From positions 1-41,259 of the forward strand of contig JAKOVF010000006.1 in NCBI GenBank assembly GCA_029782225.1: 41,259 bases of DNA, in the 5' to 3' direction. This DNA comes from Chloroflexota bacterium (GTDB lineage: Bacteria > Chloroflexota > Anaerolineae > Anaerolineales > Villigracilaceae). A program made the position numbers and the translations under genes. The notes under the pieces were generated by a model. The model was not told the origin of the DNA. It saw only the letters and a list, made by a program, of their open reading frames with translations, and ran no database searches. This document shows positions 35,228 through 41,259 of the stretch, piece after piece (position 1 is the stretch's first letter; every line of letters starts with the position of its first letter).

Positions 35228-36445
35228 TTAGTTCCAGTCCCATTTAATAAAGGACAATAATTTCTGTTCCACTTCGCTTGCTGCCTGCTTATCTGTTATG
35301 CCAATTGTATATGGAATTGTGGTTGATTGAATTTGGTTATTAAATGTTTGGTTGTGGTATGGATTGAAATCAGGTACTTCATCCAGTCGTTCATAACCTC
35401 GATTAATCGTTTTAAGCCACGACAAGCAAATAACATTTGCGCCAGTTCTGGAAATAAATGCCCTTGCGGCCTCAAGGGAAAAACCCTGGGTACATATATC
35501 ATCAACAAGAAGTACGGTTTTACTTGAATCGAGCGGGCTGTTTTTGTATCGTTTGTCTCCACTGCCTCTCATTGGATTTGGATTTAATACTATTGTGTTT
35601 AACTGATTTAAGTGGCTGAGGACCCCACCCATGTTACGTGTATAGGAGGATTTTTGAGCAGTTGTGTGTCTGATGATCAGATCCCGCAAGTAAGTTTGCC
35701 GAAAGCATTTTGTAAAAATCAGCATTGGTTCTTCAATAATATTAAATATTGAGCCGGCTGTGTGTCCTGGGTAAGGGGCAATATAATCAATACGTTTATG
35801 GAGTTCGGAAAAGTAAATGGTGGAAATAAGGTACTTTGTCCAGAATTCAGGATGTCCTGCTCCAAATTTTGCTGCATCCTTGGCATCAGAAGAATATACA
35901 GCAAAATCCGGAATGAAGGTGCTGTAAGGTGCTAAAGAATAATATTCAACTCCATCGTTGATTGAATAGTGCCACAAGTGATCCCTGAGGCAAAAAACGT
36001 CAACAAATTTTGCAACATCCTTTGGGGTTGCAAACTCAAAGCCATAATCAACCGTTTTTCCATACCAGCAAGCGTTTAAAAATAGTATTCCCCCGTTAAC
36101 TGCTGTTCTCATATCATCGGATGTATTACCAATATAAATGGTTTCTGTGGTATCCCATCCCATTTTTTGCAGAACAAATTCACTCGATGCAGCCAATGGC
36201 TTATGGGGAATTCCATCCTGATTTGCAATAAACCAGGGAAAACCCCCTAATTTTTTGGATAGAACACTTTGAAGTGGTTGACCATCCGATACCCATGCCC
36301 GATTTGCCAATACAACAGGCTGTATTCCCTTTGACAAAAGGAAATTGGTAAGAAGCCCAATTTGATTAATTAAGTCGTCGTTTGAGTTTCCCTGGGTTAC
36401 CAACACCTTATCTATACCAAGAATAACCCCTTTTAATTTTTTCAT
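35228..36445 (-). CDS. Degenerate HAD domain fused to a phosphoribosyltransferase domain
   Basis: A 405-residue protein. Residues 1-150 resemble HAD hydrolases: VILGIDKVLV for motif I and YIGNTSDDM for motif IV. The usual first Asp of motif I is Gly10, so phosphatase activity is doubtful. Residues about 200-400 form a type I phosphoribosyltransferase with the PRPP motif VLLVDDICTQG (two Asp plus Gly, intact). It starts 16 bases after the DprA-like gene on the same strand, so the two form an operon. PRTases attach or remove ribose phosphates of bases and nucleotides. Here it may modify a nucleotide-type signal or nucleic acid bound by the DprA-like partner. That role is inference. Confidence 0.75.
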   Translation of the reverse strand: MKKLKGVILGIDKVLVTQGNSNDDLINQIGLLTNFLLSKGIQPVVLANRAWVSDGQPLQSVLSKKLGGFPWFIANQDGIPHKPLAASSEFVLQKMGWDTTETIYIGNTSDDMRTAVNGGILFLNACWYGKTVDYGFEFATPKDVAKFVDVFCLRDHLWHYSINDGVEYYSLAPYSTFIPDFAVYSSDAKDAAKFGAGHPEFWTKYLISTIYFSELHKRIDYIAPYPGHTAGSIFNIIEEPMLIFTKCFRQTYLRDLIIRHTTAQKSSYTRNMGGVLSHLNQLNTIVLNPNPMRGSGDKRYKNSPLDSSKTVLLVDDICTQGFSLEAARAFISRTGANVICLSWLKTINRGYERLDEVPDFNPYHNQTFNNQIQSTTIPYTIGITDKQAASEVEQKLLSFIKWDWN

Positions 36446-36461
36446 GTTTTGACCCTTTGAA

Positions 36462-37580
36462 TTACTTATTCTGGTTTTTTCTTAGTCGTTCTTTTAATGT
36501 GTTTGACCATTCATCAATGGTCTCTCCATCAAAAGAAGCGCGCCGTAATTTCTCGACAATATCCTCTTCGTAAATCCTTCTAAATCTTTTTTGTCGATCC
36601 TTAGGGGTAACAGCCGACCAATCGTGGGCAACTGCTACACTTTTTATAAAATCCCAAAACTCATTCGATTGATTCGGAAGCAAGAATACCGGAACATTTA
36701 ATGATTTCAAGTTCTCCCGTGTTTTGAGTAATTCTTTTTGAAGTAAATTCTCCCAAAAAACGCCAGTTACCGGCGTATCTATCGATAATGCACGCCTGAT
36801 AGTTGCGCCTGTCCCGCTGGACAAGTCTGGGCACTCAACAGGAATGATGACTTTGGACAAGGCAGCTTGAATTTCATTTCTTCGCAAAAACGTTTCCCGA
36901 GAAGGAGGGTCATTCAGAAAGTATTCAGTAACAACTGCCCCATCTCTATCTATTATTTCAGGCCATAGTTGATTGTTTGATGCTCCGTATGTTGCTTGAA
37001 ACCCATGTCCCAAAACGCCAATTGTCTGACCAAAATATTCAATGGCACCCTGGTGAGCTTCAATATCAATCCCCTTTGCCAATCCGGATAAGACAACCAG
37101 GTTCCTTGTCACCATTTCCCGCGCAAGGGCACGTGCAATACGGTGTCCTTCATGACTTGCATCCCTTGAACCTATAATTCCAATAATTCCATTGGCATGT
37201 ACAGCTGACAAATTACCTTTTATAAACAACCATCTGGGAGGGATACTTAATCTTAACAACGATGAAGGATATTCTGAACTATCCTTCAGTACAAAAATCA
37301 CCCCTTTTTCATGTAAGTTTTCCAGTTCGCGCATCCCATGATCGAGAAGCTGGGATTTTGTTTCGGTAACAATTTTTGCAAATTGTGGACAATTTTTTTG
37401 GGTTAGATCCCCCACGTTTTTTTCGATTTCCTGTTGGTCTAAATCCCAAATATCAGTCAATGCATTTCTGTCATATAACCCAGTGATGGTTTTGAATCCA
37501 ACACCTTTGATGCTGCTTAAAGCTGCAATTGAAAGAAGGATTTTATTCTTATCCGGCAGAGGGTGTTCGGTATTTGACAT
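36462..37580 (-). CDS. DprA-like (SLOG) protein of a putative defence pair
   Basis: A 372-residue protein related to DNA-processing protein DprA/Smf. After an N-terminal helical region (KGVGFKTITGLYDR), the Rossmann-like core has GIIGSRDASHEGHRIARAL, SGLAKGIDIEAHQGAI, IGVLGHGF, RRNEIQAALS and SSGTGATIRRAL, in DprA order. Canonical DprA loads RecA on incoming DNA during transformation. This copy is divergent and paired with a HAD-PRTase protein beside a pPIWI_RE operon, which points to immunity rather than competence. The C-terminus (about 300-372) is charged and unassigned. A TATAAT lies at 37621-37616. Confidence 0.82.
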   Translation of the reverse strand: MSNTEHPLPDKNKILLSIAALSSIKGVGFKTITGLYDRNALTDIWDLDQQEIEKNVGDLTQKNCPQFAKIVTETKSQLLDHGMRELENLHEKGVIFVLKDSSEYPSSLLRLSIPPRWLFIKGNLSAVHANGIIGIIGSRDASHEGHRIARALAREMVTRNLVVLSGLAKGIDIEAHQGAIEYFGQTIGVLGHGFQATYGASNNQLWPEIIDRDGAVVTEYFLNDPPSRETFLRRNEIQAALSKVIIPVECPDLSSGTGATIRRALSIDTPVTGVFWENLLQKELLKTRENLKSLNVPVFLLPNQSNEFWDFIKSVAVAHDWSAVTPKDRQKRFRRIYEEDIVEKLRRASFDGETIDEWSNTLKERLRKNQNK

Positions 37581-37668
37581 TTTATTGAGTTTCCAGGATA
37601 TTGAATTACTTAATGATTATAGCCTGATTTTTTGACCGAAGATATTAGTGAGGATTGGCAGGTAATCA

Positions 37669-37708
37669 ATCGAAGCGCCCTCGATTTTGTTTCTGTGGGC
37701 GCTTCGAT
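37669..37708. other. Long inverted repeat at the island edge
   Basis: Perfect 12-base arms ATCGAAGCGCCC and GGGCGCTTCGAT (37669-37680 and 37697-37708) around a 16-base T-rich loop, in the 200-base gap between the DprA-like and membrane-protein genes. No T-run follows on the minus strand, so it is an imperfect terminator for the upstream minus-strand operon, or a recombination or regulatory site. Confidence 0.5.
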
Positions 37709-37780
37709 ACTACAACATCATCCTTTGAAAGTTTTGGGCTGTTTTAGATGCATATTCTTTATATATTTCCCTCTTATGAT

Positions 37781-38326
37781 CTAGATTAGATACATCCAAA
37801 TCCGTTCAGTGTGCTTTATTGAGTGATTTGCCAATGACTTCCATACCAATGCCACTTCCAAGTCAAAAAGATGTCCACTATTCAATGCAGACAGTTCATG
37901 GATATTCACACTTCTGGACAGGTGCAATAAAGGGTTTTGCCCTGCAAATTGGGATAAACGGCTTTGCCTGCTACTCTTAATTCGGCGAATATCCACTGGT
38001 GAGAGAGGTGAAAAGATAGCCTTTACATTGCCGTCGCCTGATACACAGATCAGGGATTGCGGATCCTCAACCACTTCCAAAACCTGCAATTTCAGATCAT
38101 AACCACAAACTCTTGATGCAGTCTTATTTAGCCACTCCAAAGGATCAGGAACTTGAATTGACTGAACAAGGTGTTCACGCTTGATTTTTAGGTCCTGCAC
38201 CGCCCACAGGACCACCTGTTCCCTTAACCCGTCAATTGCCTTCCTCTGGCGTTCATTCCCCATACTTATCAATGCGCCAAAAAAGATTACTGCAGCCGCT
38301 ACAACTATTGCAAGAATTATTTCCAT
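37781..38326 (-). CDS. Membrane-anchored protein of unknown function
   Basis: A 181-residue protein with one N-terminal transmembrane helix (EIILAIVVAAAVIFFGALIS) and a soluble domain of about 155 residues with no family that I recognise. An AAGGAAAA site precedes the ATG. It starts 15 bases after the stop of the large cell-surface protein gene and is the last gene of that minus-strand operon. The soluble part probably faces the cytoplasm or the outside depending on the helix orientation; the positive residues after the helix (RQRK) favour an inside location. Confidence 0.65.
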   Translation of the reverse strand: MEIILAIVVAAAVIFFGALISMGNERQRKAIDGLREQVVLWAVQDLKIKREHLVQSIQVPDPLEWLNKTASRVCGYDLKLQVLEVVEDPQSLICVSGDGNVKAIFSPLSPVDIRRIKSSRQSRLSQFAGQNPLLHLSRSVNIHELSALNSGHLFDLEVALVWKSLANHSIKHTERIWMYLI

Positions 38327-38341
38327 GTTTTTTCCTTTTCG

Positions 38342-40459
38342 TTATTCGTTATTATTAGAGTCGTCTTTTGTCCGTTCGGACATCATCCTGAACGTTTCGC
38401 TCAACCTTTCCAAAGCCTTGGGGCGTGGATCCACTAAACTAGCCGACGCAATCATCATGAATAGACCCAGCAAACCAATAATCTGCCAAAGCGGGAGGGA
38501 GAACCGAACAAGCTTTGGCGGTTCTTCTGGTATAGGAGTAATTGTCACCAAAGTCGGCGTCGGTGGTATTTGTGTTGCTACTGGCGTTACTGAAGGCATC
38601 AAAGTGCTGGTTGCCATTGGGGAGGGTGTTATGGTGGCGGTCGAGGTCGCCATCTCCGGGATCACGATTTTTCCCTCATCCTGTCCACATAACCCATTCA
38701 CATCACATGCCACTGCCAAAACCGGGTATTCCCCAGAGGGAGCCAAAGTTCCATCTCCAAAACGCCGATCCCATTTCACCAGATAGGTATTCTTGCCGGG
38801 GTTGAAGCTCAGTTCCACTTTTTGCCATCGATTTTGTGGATCGCGAATTGTCACCTGGATGCTGGCAATCGGAAAATGGTTGGAGGACACCTTCAATGTT
38901 CCAGTTTCCCAAATCCACCACCGTTCTGTGATGGACACAGCCGGCGGGGCATTTTCCACAGTCAATGAAATGGTGGAAACAGCACTATCATTACTGGCGC
39001 GATCTGAACCACGCACCTGGATAATGTACTCTCCGTTGGGCACTTCACCGGAACGCCAGGCGAAGGACCAGTTCCCTGCCTCCAGCAAAACAGGCTGCCA
39101 GGTATTCCCTCCATCAATGGAAATCTCGCCACCTTCCGGTCCCGAAGTCAGGTCTTCCATACTTCCAGAAATCCGCACATCGCCCTGCACAACATCGCCA
39201 TTTGTGTGAGATGTAATTTGCACAATCGGAGCAACCGTATCCACGAGAATCCTTCTGGAGACTGTGACCTCATTTCCAGCCACGTCTCTGGCATGGATCA
39301 GCGCCAAGTGATTCCCGTCTGTAAAGAAAACTGGAAAGGAAATCCAGGACGTTCCACCATCCAGACTTCCATTCAAGATCGAGAGCCCGGAGATCGCATC
39401 AGTGGCAGTGGCGGACAGATCCACCTCGGAGACATACCAGCCATTCCTGCCATCCACGGGCGGAAGTAATACTGCCAGATCAGGCGGAGTACCGTCCCGT
39501 TGCCAGGTGGATGAGCCACTGGCAGTCCGCCCACTGGTTGAAGTCACAGTGTAGTTGGCTGTACCAGTTCCTTCCGGTAAAGGCAAGTCACAGGAATCTC
39601 CACATGTAAACGGTACTCCGTTCAAATCACCGGCAATGGTCACATCAAACCCCTGCGGATCACTGGCAGAGAGTTCAAGAGTCTCATTCCCTCGGCACCA
39701 ACCGGCATCGCCCCACAGATCACAAACTACAACTCCTATAATTTGCGGCGGCAGCGGCGTCGGTGTGGGCGATGGGGTATTGGTATAGGTCGCCGTGGGC
39801 GTATACGTCATAGTCGGCGTGAAGGTCAGCGTCGGCGTAAGGCTGGGAGTAAAGGTCGCCGTCGGAGTGCGAGTCACAGTCGGCGTAAAAGTGGGTGTCC
39901 TCGACGGGGTGGGTGTGGCAGTGGAAGGTGGACCGATGTATTCCACGTCGATGGAACGGAAATCCACATATCCACCTGATGCAGTTAAAGACCAGGAACG
40001 ACAGCCAGCAGGAACAGCAATCGCCATACTCACAAACCCTGGGAGTCCAGAGCCTGTTTGCAAGTACCATGTATCCACAGAAGAACATGCCCGCAACACG
40101 GCATTGCCCACACTTGAGTCAGGCGTAAAGCCGACCATGATCTCGAAGTATGAAACATCGCGGTCAAAGGAGCCGCTGGCAACGCCGCCATTCCCCAGCC
40201 GCGTGACCCACTCGGAACAATTGGAACCACAAAATGTTCCACCTTCCTCGGGTGGAAGCGATGAGCCATCTCGGTGTGTGATGTACACATACTGGGCAGA
40301 ACCACTCCAATCGATATATCCCAAGTCATGCGCCTGGTCATAGGTGCGACCTTCCGGCAATGAATACGCCGCCAGAGGCGCTGCATGGGTGGACGTGGAT
40401 GTCCACAAAAAGAGAATGGGAAGGAATAGGATTATCCCAATCCATTGATAACGCTTCAT
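38342..40459 (-). CDS. Large cell-surface protein with PT-rich linkers and Ig-like domains, membrane-anchored
   Basis: A 705-residue protein. The signal peptide is residues 1-26 (ILFLPILFLW core, STHA cleavage site). The first exported domain (about 27-180) has SGSAQYVYITH and four cysteines. A TPTPS/TFTPT-type linker follows (about 180-240). The middle (about 240-600) looks like bacterial Ig-like/filamin-type domains (ASDPQGFDVTIAG, SISLTVENAPPAVSI). A second Thr/Pro linker leads to one transmembrane helix (PLWQIIGLLGLFMMIASASL) and a short charged tail. This build is typical of Chloroflexi surface proteins. It starts 9 bases after the stop of the small two-helix protein gene. Binding or adhesion is likely; the ligand is unknown. 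Confidence 0.85.
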   Translation of the reverse strand: MKRYQWIGIILFLPILFLWTSTSTHAAPLAAYSLPEGRTYDQAHDLGYIDWSGSAQYVYITHRDGSSLPPEEGGTFCGSNCSEWVTRLGNGGVASGSFDRDVSYFEIMVGFTPDSSVGNAVLRACSSVDTWYLQTGSGLPGFVSMAIAVPAGCRSWSLTASGGYVDFRSIDVEYIGPPSTATPTPSRTPTFTPTVTRTPTATFTPSLTPTLTFTPTMTYTPTATYTNTPSPTPTPLPPQIIGVVVCDLWGDAGWCRGNETLELSASDPQGFDVTIAGDLNGVPFTCGDSCDLPLPEGTGTANYTVTSTSGRTASGSSTWQRDGTPPDLAVLLPPVDGRNGWYVSEVDLSATATDAISGLSILNGSLDGGTSWISFPVFFTDGNHLALIHARDVAGNEVTVSRRILVDTVAPIVQITSHTNGDVVQGDVRISGSMEDLTSGPEGGEISIDGGNTWQPVLLEAGNWSFAWRSGEVPNGEYIIQVRGSDRASNDSAVSTISLTVENAPPAVSITERWWIWETGTLKVSSNHFPIASIQVTIRDPQNRWQKVELSFNPGKNTYLVKWDRRFGDGTLAPSGEYPVLAVACDVNGLCGQDEGKIVIPEMATSTATITPSPMATSTLMPSVTPVATQIPPTPTLVTITPIPEEPPKLVRFSLPLWQIIGLLGLFMMIASASLVDPRPKALERLSETFRMMSERTKDDSNNNE
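39770..39930 (-). repeat. Tandem-like repeats encoding the PT-rich linker
   Basis: Within the large surface-protein gene the + strand repeats GTCGGCGT and close variants at short, codon-multiple distances, encoding [TS]-x-TPT on the minus strand. Such low-complexity tracts can change length by slippage, which would alter the linker. It is coding sequence, not a CRISPR or operator array. Confidence 0.6.
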
Positions 40460-40468
40460 AACTAACTC

Positions 40469-40636
40469 CTAATATTCCTGGAAATCCCGGATGCCGAGAT
40501 GGAACAGGAAGAATAACAAAATCACCAACGCCAGAAGCACAAGACAGGCGATCATGAAGATCTTGAGCGGGATCACAAGTCCCAGCAGATAGCCAGCAAA
40601 GATGCCGACACCCAGGCCGGCAAGGAAGCGCATCAT
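40469..40636 (-). CDS. Small two-helix membrane protein
   Basis: A 55-residue ORF, MMRFLAGLGVGIFAG then YLLGLVIPLKIFMIACLV, with two hydrophobic helices and the end HLGIRDFQEY. It starts 4 bases after the stop of the upstream minus-strand gene and ends 9 bases before the large surface-protein gene, so it fits the tight operon. The hydrophobic composition and the exact fit between two genes support a real gene despite its size. GTGAG precedes the ATG-ATG. Function unknown; a membrane partner of the neighbouring surface protein is possible. Confidence 0.65.
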   Translation of the reverse strand: MMRFLAGLGVGIFAGYLLGLVIPLKIFMIACLVLLALVILLFFLFHLGIRDFQEY

Positions 40637-40640
40637 CTCA

Positions 40641-40979
40641 CTACCCAGTTTCCGATTCCACGATCATCTTCAACCGCATGGGATCCAGGTTGCGCCACCA
40701 GGCAATTTCAAAGGAAATGGTCCGGTACTCCCAAAGCATGCCCTGTGCCGGCAGGGACTCCAGCCAAGTTTTCAAAGCCGACTTGAACTGCTCCTGCATG
40801 TCTGTCCCTCGAAGCACGGCAACCTCCATATCAAGGACATTGCCTGTGAGGACCTTCATGCTGCCGCTATGAGCCGCCAACCAATTCAGGAACATTCGCA
40901 AACGCTGGTCATCGAGCTGAAAGACTTGCGTCCCAATATCCAAAACCATTTGGTCGATCAAACCATTTAACTCACTCAT
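40641..40979 (-). CDS. Small cytoplasmic protein of unknown function
   Basis: A 112-residue protein starting MSELNGLIDQMVLDIG. The start at 40979 is chosen because its ATG overlaps the stop of the preceding small membrane gene (ATGA-type junction). A longer in-frame start at 41126 would overlap two other genes. It is rich in Trp and Leu (WLESLPAQGMLWEYRTISFEIAWW) and has no domain that I recognise. It lies inside an operon of membrane and surface proteins, so a role with them is likely but unspecified. Confidence 0.65.
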   Translation of the reverse strand: MSELNGLIDQMVLDIGTQVFQLDDQRLRMFLNWLAAHSGSMKVLTGNVLDMEVAVLRGTDMQEQFKSALKTWLESLPAQGMLWEYRTISFEIAWWRNLDPMRLKMIVESETG

Positions 40980-41104
40980 CGATCCCATCCATTGTCTCGC
41001 CGGGACATTCTCCAGGCGGAATAAATAACGCCAATACACGTCAATATGCAGGCAAGCGAACCGCCACACACCACCAACAGAAAACGCAACATCATCGCTG
41101 TCAT
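40976..41104 (-). CDS. Very small single-pass membrane protein
   Basis: A 42-residue ORF starting MTAMMLRFLLVV, with one hydrophobic helix containing three cysteines (CGGSLACILTC), then WRMSRRDNGWDR. Its ATG overlaps the stop of the upstream gene (TGATG), and its own stop overlaps the next ATG. These exact junctions on both sides suggest a genuine translationally coupled gene. Function unknown. Confidence 0.55.
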   Translation of the reverse strand: MTAMMLRFLLVVCGGSLACILTCIGVIYSAWRMSRRDNGWDR

Positions 41105-41259
41105 CAGAAACCCAACCGCCTTTCATCCTCCACCGGCGCGGGCTGGCGGATCTGGGTGTTGTTCTGTTCTTCTAGCCACACAGCCAGAAACTCATCCAGG
41201 AGGTGGGACAGATTCCTGGGGAGCATGTCCCTCAGCGCACTCGATGCTTTTTCCTGCCA
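41104..41259 (-). CDS. C-terminal part of a gene continuing beyond the right edge
   Basis: The minus-strand frame is open from the window edge to a TGA at 41104-41106 (51 codons seen). The visible end is charged (LLDEFLAVWLEEQNNTQIRQ, then PAPVEDERRLGF) and looks soluble. Its stop overlaps the start of the 42-residue membrane protein, so it belongs to the same operon and lies upstream of it. Identity cannot be given from this fragment. Confidence 0.5.
   Translation of the reverse strand, partial: WQEKASSALRDMLPRNLSHLLDEFLAVWLEEQNNTQIRQPAPVEDERRLGF

Noticed and set aside
39770..39930. Possible CRISPR or repeat array
   Set aside because: The repeats are short, without constant spacers, and encode a Thr/Pro linker in frame within a secreted protein.
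40980..41126. 161-residue version of the 112-residue protein
   Set aside because: The extra 49 codons cover the 42-residue membrane gene and the end of the partial gene in another frame; the junctions at 40976-40979 and 41102-41106 fit separate genes.
1..41259. tRNA, rRNA, insertion sequences or CRISPR arrays
   Set aside because: By reading both strands I saw no tRNA cloverleaf ends, conserved rRNA segments, transposase motifs or regularly spaced direct repeats. A dedicated search could still find a short RNA gene.

Overview
The window looks like chromosome from a member of the Chloroflexi, probably class Anaerolineae. This is inferred from style: lipoproteins with Ala/Thr/Pro-rich linkers, a secreted protein with PT-rich linkers, large STAND ATPases fused to a cyclase-like domain or a SARP domain, and moderate GC. 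No rRNA, tRNA or CRISPR array was seen. Hand-counted 60-base samples run from 62-68% GC (sugar permeases, serine hydrolase) to 38% (DprA-like gene in the right half).

Left part (1-10.3 kb). A secreted protein runs off the left edge and is followed by an MFS transporter. A sugar locus on the minus strand comes next: LacI repressor, sugar-binding lipoprotein, two permeases, a decayed DUF3237-like gene, a CE7 acetyl esterase and a GH13_18 sucrose phosphorylase. Two identical 14-base operators lie just downstream of the -10 boxes of the lacI gene and of the binding-protein operon, so the repressor probably controls both. No ATPase gene for the importer is present.

Middle part (10.3-26 kb). This is a signalling region. 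It holds a cyclase-like/STAND/TPR protein and a small membrane protein. A tight four-gene minus-strand operon follows: single-pass protein, S41-like lipoprotein with Ala at the nucleophile position, PDZ-containing membrane histidine kinase, NarL-type regulator. Then come a serine hydrolase and a SARP regulator divergent from an EthD-like gene and a patatin lipase. The SARP/EthD intergenic region has three direct repeats spaced as SARP operators usually are.

Defence island (about 26.1-37.6 kb), AT-richer. It holds a compact three-gene minus-strand operon: PD-(D/E)xK-type nuclease, DinG/XPD-like Fe-S helicase and pPIWI_RE protein. This matches the computationally predicted pPIWI_RE system. Next come a LuxR-HTH-only protein, an XRE regulator with ImmA/IrrE-type metallopeptidase, and a pair made of a degenerate HAD-phosphoribosyltransferase fusion and a DprA-like SLOG protein.

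Right end (37.8-41.3 kb). A chain of overlapping or nearly touching minus-strand genes encodes small membrane proteins, a large PT-linked cell-surface protein and proteins of unknown role. Several are shorter than 60 codons.

Between genes, all on the + strand, there are five degenerate copies of a 100-130 base sequence. Its conceptual translation resembles the N-terminus of diphosphomevalonate decarboxylase (MvaD). This dispersed family is the most unexpected non-coding signal in the window.
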